This document shows positions 1 to 7,380 of a DNA stretch of 8,565 bases, piece by piece. Where the stretch lies: positions 1 to 8,565 of the forward strand of contig JAESSV010000289.1 of NCBI GenBank assembly GCA_016763895.1, given 5' to 3'. Made by a program: the position numbers and the translations under genes. Source of the stretch: Magnetovibrio sp. Its GTDB lineage: Bacteria; Pseudomonadota; Alphaproteobacteria; Rhodospirillales; Magnetovibrionaceae. The notes beneath the pieces were generated by a model that was given only the letters and a program-made list of their open reading frames with translations, searched no databases and was not told the DNA's origin. Numbering within the stretch: position 1 is the first letter of the stretch; each line of letters begins with the position of its first letter.

Positions 1-905
<905 letters not shown>

Positions 906-906
906 A

Positions 907-2301
907 ATGCCCACCAGTTTGATTGATCCCGTCGATGGGGCCGTACCCGTATATGCCTTGAAATCTGGTCATTTTTCAAAATGGCTGGGCGCGCAAAGTG
1001 CGCGTCTTCAGGCCTGGGTTAAAAGTTCAGATTTCGCGGCCAAAGCCAACCAAACCTTGCTTTTGCCGGGGGCCGATGGCGGTTTGGATGCGGCTATTTA
1101 TATTCGAGGTGAAGAGGCCGGGCCTTGGGGCTGGACGTCTTTTTTTGGCGCACTTCCCAAATCCAGCACATTTCATTTCGTCACCGAGCTGGACAAAGCC
1201 GATGCGAACGATGCGGCTTTGGCTTTTGTCTTGGCGTCTTATTCGTTTGACCGTTACCGGACCACCAAGACTTCCGATGTGTCAGGCCCATTTTTGGTGT
1301 GGCCCGAAAAAGCCGATCAAGCGGCGGTGCGCCGGGCACACGGGGCAACCACCATGATCCGCGATTTGGTGAACACTCCGGCTTCTGATTTGGGTCCCGC
1401 GCAATTGGCCAAGGCGGCAAAAGAATTGGCAGAAGCGTCTCATGCTACGTATTCAGAAGTCGTGGGCGTGGACTTGATCCGGGAAGGTTATCCCGCCATT
1501 TATGCCGTGGGACGCGGCGCCGAAGACAGCCGTGCCCCCCGCCTGATCGATTTTACCTGGGGCAAAAAAACATCCCCAAAGGTTACCTTGGTCGGCAAGG
1601 GCGTATGTTTCGATACGGGTGGTTTGGATATAAAATCAGCCGCCGGAATGAAAATTATGAAAAAAGACATGGGCGGCGCGGCGCATGTTTTGGGCTTGGC
1701 ATCGATGATTATGGCGGCCCATTTGGATGTGCGTTTGCGGGTGTTGACTCCGGCTGTGGAAAATTCCGTGTCCGATGCCGCCACGCGGCCCTTGGATGTG
1801 GTCGCTTCGCGCAAGGGCTTGACCATAGAAATTGGCCACACCGATGCCGAAGGCCGGGTGGTTTTGGCCGATGCCTTGGCTTTGGCATCAGAAGAAAACC
1901 CCGAAATGATTTTAGACTTTGCGACCTTGACCGGGGCGGCCCGCGTGGCGCTGGGCACCGATCTTCCGGCTTTGTTTTGCAATGATGATGATTTGGCCCA
2001 AGACATTTTAGCGGCGGCTGAACAAACGGCTGACCCCCTTTGGCGGATGCCGTTGTATCAACCCTATAAACAGAAAACCCATGGCAAAATTGCCGATTTA
2101 AGCAATGATACCGACGGACCTTATGGGGGCGCGATTATGGCCGGGTTGTTCTTGGAAGCTTTTGTTAAAGAAGGGATTTCCTGGGCGCATATTGATTTGA
2201 TGGCGTGGAATTTAAGGTCCAGACCGGGGCGTCCCGAAGGCGGCGAAGCCTTGACGGTACGCGCGATGTATTCCATGTTGGAAAATCGTTTCGGTTATTA
2301 A
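907..2301 (+). CDS. M17 leucyl aminopeptidase family protein
   Basis: Cytosolic two-metal exopeptidase that removes N-terminal residues from peptides; M17 enzymes are usually hexamers. The 464-residue protein has a divergent N-terminal domain (about 1-165) and a C-terminal catalytic domain. The bovine lens enzyme's ligands all appear at matching spacing: K231 (VGKG), D236 (CFDTGG), K243, D254 (KKDMGG), D313 and E315 (TDAEG), with the bicarbonate-site R317. The signature reads GHTDAEGRVVLADAL, with His where most members have Asn. It belongs to the shorter alphaproteobacterial group rather than classic PepA (about 500 residues), so I give no symbol. The start at ATG 907 fits the expected N-terminus (MPTSLIDPVDGAVPV). 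An in-frame ATG at 841 lies inside gyrB and would add a non-homologous 22-residue extension. A weak GGA lies about 8 bases upstream; coupling to gyrB may drive initiation. Confidence 0.93.
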   Translation: MPTSLIDPVDGAVPVYALKSGHFSKWLGAQSARLQAWVKSSDFAAKANQTLLLPGADGGLDAAIYIRGEEAGPWGWTSFFGALPKSSTFHFVTELDKADANDAALAFVLASYSFDRYRTTKTSDVSGPFLVWPEKADQAAVRRAHGATTMIRDLVNTPASDLGPAQLAKAAKELAEASHATYSEVVGVDLIREGYPAIYAVGRGAEDSRAPRLIDFTWGKKTSPKVTLVGKGVCFDTGGLDIKSAAGMKIMKKDMGGAAHVLGLASMIMAAHLDVRLRVLTPAVENSVSDAATRPLDVVASRKGLTIEIGHTDAEGRVVLADALALASEENPEMILDFATLTGAARVALGTDLPALFCNDDDLAQDILAAAEQTADPLWRMPLYQPYKQKTHGKIADLSNDTDGPYGGAIMAGLFLEAFVKEGISWAHIDLMAWNLRSRPGRPEGGEALTVRAMYSMLENRFGY

Positions 2302-2409
2302 ATAATTTGCTTTTGTGGTAACGCTTGGTTAAGAATAGTTCGCTATCGTAATGATCCACCAGCTTGATTCGTTTCGTAATTTTTAAGCCCCGTTTGGAGA
2401 CCCAAGGCA

Positions 2410-2769
2410 ATGTCCTTTGACCTCAATGAATTAGCTGCCTTAGACCTGTGGCGCCGGACCATTGTTAGCAGCGTGCGTCTGGATGCCCCAGATTTAACAG
2501 CGCGGCAAATGTCTTTGTTGTTGACGGTATATTTAACGCCTCCGCCCCATACGGTGCGTGGCTTGTCCGAAACCCTTAAAGTTTCAAAACCCGCCATCAC
2601 GCGTGCGATTGATCGTTTGAGCGATATGGAAATGGTGCGCCGCAAAACCGATGTCGAAGATCGCCGTTCGGTGTTGGTTCAACGTACCGTCAAGGGCTCT
2701 GTGTTTTTGCGCGAATACGGCGAATTGATCGTTGCTGCTGGTAAAAATCTAAGCAAAAAATCCGAATAA
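2410..2769 (+). CDS. MarR-family winged helix-turn-helix regulator
   Basis: Small (119 aa) DNA-binding protein of the MarR fold, expected to act as a dimer in the cytoplasm. The N-terminal helix (FDLNELAALDLWRR) is followed by LTARQMSLLLTVYL and the motif PPPHTVRGLSETLKVSKPAI (about 44-63). This gives the HTH with recognition helix SKPAITRAIDRL (59-70). The wing carries TDVEDRR (80-86), the MarR-type D-x-x-DRR. It ends soon after VKGSVFLREYGELI, so the C-terminal dimerisation helix is short. In alphaproteobacteria I recall this subtype near an M17 aminopeptidase, as here; ligand and targets are unknown. SD GGAGA at 2396-2400 lies nine bases before the ATG. The 108-bp gap from the aminopeptidase gene shows no clear promoter or terminator, so either a separate unit or read-through is possible. 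Confidence 0.88.
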   Translation: MSFDLNELAALDLWRRTIVSSVRLDAPDLTARQMSLLLTVYLTPPPHTVRGLSETLKVSKPAITRAIDRLSDMEMVRRKTDVEDRRSVLVQRTVKGSVFLREYGELIVAAGKNLSKKSE

Positions 2770-2802
2770 TCCTTGCTCCATTGCCCCAGAGGCGACATCC
2801 TA

Positions 2803-2827
2803 TATATCTATAGTCACTAGAGATATA
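2803..2827. promoter_or_regulatory. 25-bp palindrome, candidate operator of the merR gene
   Basis: Odd-centred inverted repeat about base 2815: arms TATATCT and AGATATA enclose TAGT-C-ACTA, and 11 of 12 base pairs match (the 2810/2820 pair, A and G, fails). It ends at the merR Shine-Dalgarno. The inner part, CTATAGTCACTAGAG, resembles from memory the dyads bound by CadR/PbrR-type MerR regulators. A possible promoter is TTGCCC (2781-2786), 16 bp, TATATC (2803-2808). That would place the dyad over the -10 and transcription start, suiting autorepression. The usual MerR layout, with the dyad inside a 19-20 bp spacer, is not evident on either strand. Binding by the neighbouring MarR protein is an alternative. 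Confidence 0.55.
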
Positions 2828-2837
2828 AGGGTGATGC

Positions 2838-3263
2838 ATGGACATCAAAATGGACATTAAAATGGGCATTGGGGCGTTGGCCAAACGCACCCGATGCAAA
2901 GTAGAAACCATTCGCTATTACGAACAAACGGGCTTGATGCCCAATCCGCCAAGAAGTTCTGGCGGGCATCGGGTCTATGGGGATGGGCATTTAAAGCGAT
3001 TGAGCTTTATCCGCAAGGCTCGCACCCTGGGCTTTTCCATGGACAACATCAAAAGCCTTCTCGCCCTGATGGAGGCCGATCATTTAAGTTGCGGCGAGGT
3101 CGCCGAAAAAGCCGAGCTTCATTTAAAAGACGTGCGCCAACGCATCCAGGCTTTGCAAAACATGGAACAAACCTTAAGTTTAACGCTTGCCGATTGCCAC
3201 CGGGGATCTAACCCCGAGTGTGCGATTATAGACTTTTTTACACAGGACGCAGACGACGATTAG
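2838..3263 (+). CDS. MerR-family metal-responsive transcriptional regulator
   Basis: Dimeric DNA-binding regulator that would distort promoter DNA on metal binding. After an N-terminal MDIKMDIKM stretch comes the MerR winged HTH: IGALAKRTRCKVETIRYYEQ (11-30), TGLMPNPPRSSGGHRVY, then LKRLSFIRKARTLGFSMDNI. A long dimerisation helix follows (about 84-117). Metal-ligand candidates are C85, at the position where ZntR, MerR and CadR carry Cys (CueR has Ser), plus C120 and C128 in the loop DCHRGSNPEC. The C-x7-C spacing is CueR-like, while Cys at the first position points to divalent metal (Zn/Cd/Pb-type). The effector cannot be fixed from sequence. Three in-frame ATGs lie at 2838, 2850 and 2862. 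AAGG at 2827-2830 gives seven bases to the first, which I chose. No efflux or metal-binding gene adjoins it. The acidic tail (DADDD) overlaps the convergent gene. Confidence 0.9.
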   Translation: MDIKMDIKMGIGALAKRTRCKVETIRYYEQTGLMPNPPRSSGGHRVYGDGHLKRLSFIRKARTLGFSMDNIKSLLALMEADHLSCGEVAEKAELHLKDVRQRIQALQNMEQTLSLTLADCHRGSNPECAIIDFFTQDADDD

Positions 3264-4260
3264 ACGGTGGACGATACGTCTTAAGATAGGTCGGCAACAC
3301 CGATTCGATGGAATGCGCTTCAAGCCCCAAATCGGCCAAGGTCTTGTTTTCACCGGTGGGCAGGTTGTCTTGGTTCAATAAATTGACCATTTCGCGGGTG
3401 AACGGTTTGCCGGGCATGAATTCCAACCAAAAGGCCCAGTAATAAGCCCAAAATGCCGGCAGAGACACGATGCAGGCTTTGCGACCAATGGCCTTTAACA
3501 TCATTTCCATAAGGCATTTAAAGGTATAGGCCGTGGGGCCGGTGATGTCATAGATTTGGCCTTTGGCGTCCTTGCTTTCGATCGCCTTGAGAACCGCATC
3601 GGCGACGTCACCCACAACCACGGGCTGGAAAGCAGAGCCTTCGGTTGGGCGCGGTTTAATGGTGGGAAGTAAAAAACTGTACAGTTTGCTTCGGACCATT
3701 TTGATGGAAGGAAGAATGGGGTTCACCATGGGCAAAACCGGGCTCCACCGGGCAAGGCTGGCATACAGGTTTAAAAAATTGTCTTCCGCACCGATGATCA
3801 AAGACGGACGCAAAATGGTGGCATCGGGGAAATTGCCCAAGATGGCTTCTTCGCCGTGGGCTTTGGTTTGTGTATAGCGGCATTCGGATTTTAACGTTGC
3901 GCCCAAAGCCGACAAATGCACCAAGGTTTTGATGCCTGCGGCGTTGACAGCCTTGGCCAAAATAGCCGATCCGGCCTTGTGCACAGATTCCAATGTGTTC
4001 CAACCCCGGGACGCGATCACGCCGGCGCAATTGACAACCGCGTCAGAGCCTTCGATGGCTTTGGCAACTTCGTGCTTGTCCGTAATGTTGGCTTTGACGG
4101 CAATGATTTGACCGGGATCGCCAAGGGGTTTGAGAAACAGCGCGGATTCTGGATCACGACACACCACACGAACCCGTGTTCCTGCGTTGGCGAGGCGCCC
4201 AACAACGTGTCTTCCGACAAAACCTGTTCCGCCAAATACTGTTACCACCCGTGCGCTCAT
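3238..4260 (-). CDS. Complex I NDUFA9-type NAD(P)-binding protein (atypical SDR)
   Basis: Rossmann-fold protein of the atypical short-chain dehydrogenase group that includes mitochondrial complex I subunit NDUFA9, where NADPH binding is structural; bacterial members are often annotated as NAD-dependent epimerases. The 340-residue sequence begins VVTVFGGTGFVGRHVVGRL, with nucleotide-binding glycines G10, G13 and G16. Then come DAVVNCAGV (73-81), LVHLSALGA with S117, and Y129-x3-K133 (RYTQTKAHGEE), so a complete Ser-Tyr-Lys set survives. ILRPSLIIGAEDNFLN and a C-terminal region ending VLPTYLKTYRP are typical of the family. Two adjacent ATGs exist (4263 and 4260). GGAG of a strong GGGGAG lies four bases from the first and seven from the second, so I prefer 4260. 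No nuo gene is in the window. Its 3' end overlaps merR by 26 bp. Catalytic activity is unproven. Confidence 0.9.
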   Translation of the reverse strand: MSARVVTVFGGTGFVGRHVVGRLANAGTRVRVVCRDPESALFLKPLGDPGQIIAVKANITDKHEVAKAIEGSDAVVNCAGVIASRGWNTLESVHKAGSAILAKAVNAAGIKTLVHLSALGATLKSECRYTQTKAHGEEAILGNFPDATILRPSLIIGAEDNFLNLYASLARWSPVLPMVNPILPSIKMVRSKLYSFLLPTIKPRPTEGSAFQPVVVGDVADAVLKAIESKDAKGQIYDITGPTAYTFKCLMEMMLKAIGRKACIVSLPAFWAYYWAFWLEFMPGKPFTREMVNLLNQDNLPTGENKTLADLGLEAHSIESVLPTYLKTYRPPSNRRLRPV

Positions 4261-4457
4261 CATTTTTCTCCCCGTAATTTGTTTTTAATCGCGGCCTTTT
4301 GGGCGCGGATAACATGATTTATAACAAGATGTGTGGAATTAGCCCACTAAAAAGGCAACAATTGTCATAACCAGTTGACAGAACCCGGTATGCGCTTTAG
4401 TTCATGCGCCAGGCAACGCGCTTTTATAGCCCGTATGTCTGGCCTGATTTTATATGG

Positions 4458-4544
4458 GCCCAGGTGGCGAAATTGGTAGACGCGCAGGCTTCAGGTGCCT
4501 GTGACCGCAAGGTCGTGGAAGTTCGAGTCTTCTCCTGGGCACCA
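4458..4544 (+). tRNA. tRNA-Leu, anticodon CAG
   Basis: An 87-nt class II tRNA. Acceptor arms GCCCAGG (4458-4464) and CCTGGGC (4534-4540) pair fully, with discriminator A and an encoded CCA (4542-4544). The D arm carries AATTGGTAGA. The anticodon stem CAGGC/GCCTG encloses loop TTCAGGT, with anticodon CAG at 4492-4494, which reads CUG. The long variable arm forms a hairpin (GACC-GCAA-GGTC, 4503-4514), as expected for leucine. The T arm is GGAAG-TTCGAGT-CTTCT. Upstream, 4261-4457 holds no gene. It has a perfect TTGACA at 4375-4380 but no well-spaced -10. Confidence 0.97.
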
Positions 4545-4565
4545 AGGCCTGATTAGATCAGCCTT
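4544..4565 (+). terminator. Hairpin directly after tRNA-Leu, possible processing or termination signal
   Basis: AAGGC and TGAT (4544-4553, one bulged C at 4549) pair with ATCA and GCCTT (4557-4565) across a three-base TAG loop, nine base pairs in all. There is no T-run; the next bases are ATCATAATAAAATC. It is therefore a poor intrinsic terminator and may instead mark the 3' trailer. It shares the final A of the CCA end. Confidence 0.35.
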
Positions 4566-4600
4566 ATCATAATAAAATCGCTTTACCGCCCCAAATACAC

Positions 4601-4606
4601 CATAAT
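4601..4606 (+). promoter_or_regulatory. Possible -10 element upstream of the histidine kinase gene
   Basis: CATAAT matches the sigma-70 -10 consensus at five of six bases, about 50 bp before the chosen kinase start. A second CATAAT lies at 4568-4573. Neither has a recognisable -35 at 16-18 bp. The 4566-4655 stretch is A/T-rich and holds no gene, so a promoter here is likely, but the exact site is a guess. Confidence 0.25.
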
Positions 4607-4655
4607 CGATTAGCTCCTTCTATTTTTCAATCTTGCTCAGGCATTGGAAAAAAAG

Positions 4656-7283
4656 ATGTTAAAGAACTACGGTGGCTTATCCATTATTTCAGGGATTGCG
4701 ATAGGCGTTCTTTTGACTGCGGGGTGGCTGGCGTATGGCAAAATTGAGGCTGAAGTTAAGACAGGTCTTGAAAAAACCCTAAACACGGTGCTGCAAACGT
4801 CACGGAAATCCCTTGAGTCTTGGGCGGGTGGTGTCAAACAGGAAGCCACTGTTTGGGCGGGGCTTCCCGTAACACAAGCGTTCGTCGCGCATTTGGCGGA
4901 AAAGCATGGCTCCTCTATCAACCCCCATAGACACGAAGTGTTACAGAAAGAATTCGGCCCTTTGTCCAAGGTGCACAATTATTTGGGCCTGTATATTTTC
5001 AGAAAAGACAATCTGAGCGCAACGTCATTTTTGACCGACAACATCAATGTATTGGCGCTGTATGCGCAAAATAAATCGTTCTTCGAAGAAATATGGGCCG
5101 GCAAGGTGGTTTTGTCCTTGCCCAAACGTGTGAAGCCACACGATCAGACGGCCAAGTTAGCGGTTGCCCGGATTTTTGTGGGCGCCCCCGTTCGCGACCA
5201 AGAAAATAACGTGGTCGGGGCGTTGGTGTTGTCCTTGAGCCCGCAGGATGGTTTTTCGCAAATTTTGCAACGCGGACGCCTTGGCAATTCGGGAGAAACA
5301 TACGCCTTTAACGCATCCGGCCTGCTGATCAGCGAAAGTCGTTTTGATGCTCAATTGCGCCAAATGAACCTGATTAAGCCCGGGCAACGGGCGGCTTTAA
5401 ACATTTATATTCATGATCCAGAAACCAACTTGCTTGTGAATGGCCCTTTTGTCGGGAATATTCATGATCACCCCCTTACGCGGATGGCAACCCATGCGCT
5501 GACGTTTCAAGATGGCATGAATTTAGAAGGCTATAACGATTATCGCGGCGTACCGGTTGTGGGCGTGTGGGCGTGGGACAAATCCCTCAATATCGCAATA
5601 GCGACGGAAATGGATGCAGAAGAAGCCTATCTTTTTTTGACATCGATGAAAAAAGTCATGATCGGCTTAACGATTATTTCAACGGCGTTGGTCGGATTTT
5701 TATTCATCATTTACGTCATAGGCCGGGAAAAATTGGCCACCAGCGAAGAAGATTTAAGCATCACGCTCAATTGCATCGGTGAGGGGGTGATCGCAACCGA
5801 TGTGTCGGGCAATGTAATGCGAATGAACCCTGTGGCTGAAAAGTTGTCGGGTTGGTTATTTGAAGAAGCCAAAGGGCGACCTTTGGAAGACATTTTTAAG
5901 GTTATCAATGCGATAACCAAAAAACCAGTTATGAACCCTGTGAAAAAAGTGATGGCCAGCGGCAAGGTTGCGGGCCTGTCAAATCACACCATTTTGTTGG
6001 CACGCACGGGGGAAAAGCTTCAAATCGCCGATTCCGCAGCGCCCATCCGCAATCGAAAAAACAAGATTTGCGGCGTGGTGTTGGTGTTTCGGGATGTTTC
6101 TGATGAATACACAATGGCCGAAGAACTCAGCACGGCCCTGGGCGATGCGGAACGGGCAAATCAGGCCAAATCGGAATTTTTGGCGAGTATGAGCCATGAA
6201 TTAAGGACGCCGATGAATGCGGTGCTGGGCTTTGCACAAATGCTTCAGTTTGATCTGAAATATCCTTTGTCTTTATCGCAAAATGAATATGTGGAAAATA
6301 TCTTGGCGGGCGGGCATCATCTGTTAGAGCTGATTAATGAGATTTTGGATTTGGCCCGCATTGAATCGGACCAGCTTCCGGTCACCGTGGAAAGCATAGA
6401 TGCTTGCAAAATCATTGAAGATTGCGTGGCCCTGATTCTGCCGTTGTGCCAACCGCAAAACATAAAAATTATCCAATCGGCCGATCCGGTTCTCCCGATA
6501 ATGGTGCGGACGGATCGGTTGCGCTTTAAACAGGCTCTTTTGAATCTTCATTCCAACGCCGTGAAATACAATAAACAAGGCGGCACCATCACGTTGAAAA
6601 CGAAGGAAATCGAAGCGGGTTTTTTGCGGGTCTATGTCAGCGATACGGGCGTGGGCATCCCCGACGATGAACATCACAGTATTTTCAATATGTTCCACCG
6701 GCTCGGAGCCGACCCAACCATCGCCAGAGAAGGGACGGGCATTGGCCTAACCGTAACAAAATTGTTGATCGAACGCCTGGCAGGCCATGTTGGATTTGAA
6801 AGTGAAGAAGGGGTCGGCAGCACATTTTGGATTGAATTGCCCCTGGCTTCAAATACCAAGACTCTGATTTGGTCAGACGCCTTGCAAGTGGGTATCGGTG
6901 CCATTGACCAGGATCATCAAGTCATAATTCGCTTGCTCAACAAATTGTGCCGCAGTTCGGTTGGCCAAAGTGAATTGGCGGCTGTTGTTGAAGAACTGTG
7001 GGATTATTCCCAGTACCATTTTCGTCGGGAAGAAACCATCATGAAGCTGTGCGAATACCCACACCTTGAACATGAACGTGTGGCCCAAGAAAAACTCGTT
7101 TCTAAAATCGAGTCCCTGAACGAAGCGTGGCAAACGTACCAAGAGCCCGAAATGTTGGAAAATTTGCGGACATTTTTAAGGAGCTGGTGGCTCGATCATA
7201 TCATTAACGTTAATACCGAACTTGCAAAATACGCAAAAGGCAAAGAACAGCGTATTCGCAAGGCCTTGAATGATTTAGAGTAG
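4656..7283 (+). CDS. Membrane sensor histidine kinase: dCache-PAS-HisKA-HATPase-hemerythrin-like
   Basis: Predicted inner-membrane sensor kinase of 875 residues. TM1 spans about 8-27. A periplasmic sensor of about 300 residues carries double-Cache hallmarks (RLGNSGETYAF near 208; DYRGVPVVGVWAWD and ATEMDAEEAY near 294-324). TM2 is about 334-356, followed by a PAS domain (about 365-485, ITLNCIGEGVIATD). HisKA has H514 in FLASMSHELRTP. The ATPase domain shows N-box N630/N634 (NLHSNAVKYN), G1 D663 (DTGVGIP), the F-box region FNMFHRL and G2 EGTGIGL. A C-terminal hemerythrin-like domain (about 738-865) begins LIWSDALQVGIGAIDQDHQ; several of its ligands are replaced. There is no receiver or HPt domain, and no response regulator nearby, so it is an orphan here. 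Start: TTG 4644 is also open, but ATG 4656 has TTGGA seven bases upstream and leaves a short N-terminus before TM1. Ligand and output are unknown. Confidence 0.9.
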   Translation: MLKNYGGLSIISGIAIGVLLTAGWLAYGKIEAEVKTGLEKTLNTVLQTSRKSLESWAGGVKQEATVWAGLPVTQAFVAHLAEKHGSSINPHRHEVLQKEFGPLSKVHNYLGLYIFRKDNLSATSFLTDNINVLALYAQNKSFFEEIWAGKVVLSLPKRVKPHDQTAKLAVARIFVGAPVRDQENNVVGALVLSLSPQDGFSQILQRGRLGNSGETYAFNASGLLISESRFDAQLRQMNLIKPGQRAALNIYIHDPETNLLVNGPFVGNIHDHPLTRMATHALTFQDGMNLEGYNDYRGVPVVGVWAWDKSLNIAIATEMDAEEAYLFLTSMKKVMIGLTIISTALVGFLFIIYVIGREKLATSEEDLSITLNCIGEGVIATDVSGNVMRMNPVAEKLSGWLFEEAKGRPLEDIFKVINAITKKPVMNPVKKVMASGKVAGLSNHTILLARTGEKLQIADSAAPIRNRKNKICGVVLVFRDVSDEYTMAEELSTALGDAERANQAKSEFLASMSHELRTPMNAVLGFAQMLQFDLKYPLSLSQNEYVENILAGGHHLLELINEILDLARIESDQLPVTVESIDACKIIEDCVALILPLCQPQNIKIIQSADPVLPIMVRTDRLRFKQALLNLHSNAVKYNKQGGTITLKTKEIEAGFLRVYVSDTGVGIPDDEHHSIFNMFHRLGADPTIAREGTGIGLTVTKLLIERLAGHVGFESEEGVGSTFWIELPLASNTKTLIWSDALQVGIGAIDQDHQVIIRLLNKLCRSSVGQSELAAVVEELWDYSQYHFRREETIMKLCEYPHLEHERVAQEKLVSKIESLNEAWQTYQEPEMLENLRTFLRSWWLDHIINVNTELAKYAKGKEQRIRKALNDLE

Positions 7284-7310
7284 GAAACGGTAGGCTAGGC
7301 CTCATTGCAC

Positions 7311-7338
7311 TGCTATAGTCGCCTCGATCGTTTCTAAT
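7311..7338 (+). promoter_or_regulatory. Possible promoter region of rnd-kdsD
   Basis: The 97-bp gap after the kinase gene holds two -10-like hexamers: TATAGT (7314-7319) and TCTAAT (7333-7338, five of six to consensus). Neither has a good -35 at 16-18 bp. TTGCAC (7305-7310) lies too far from the second (22 bp). It is offered as a region rather than a defined promoter. Confidence 0.3.
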
Positions 7339-7380
7339 GACCGTCTGAAAATGACCCTTTACGAAGAGAGATACGTTGCC

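Noticed and set aside
3201..3239. CGGGG-ATCTAA-CCCCG hairpin and a six-T run near the end of merR, resembling a terminator
   Set aside because: The T-run begins 17 bases after the stem and both lie inside the coding sequence, so it lacks the geometry of an intrinsic terminator.
3656..4317. Several 60-130 codon open frames on both strands inside the NDUFA9-type gene
   Set aside because: They lack family motifs and are explained as shadows of a real gene with full domain support.
4375..4401. Perfect TTGACA upstream of tRNA-Leu as a promoter
   Set aside because: No acceptable -10 at 16-18 bp; the best (TTTAGT, 15 bp) is weak. It is noted in the tRNA entry but not called.
4458..4655. tRNA-Leu as an integration site with the kinase gene as island cargo
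   Set aside because: No integrase, no repeat of the tRNA 3' end downstream, and the kinase gene shows no obvious composition break.
4644..4655. TTG start adding four residues (MEKK) to the histidine kinase
   Set aside because: The TTG has only an AGG two bases upstream, while ATG 4656 has a properly spaced TTGGA.
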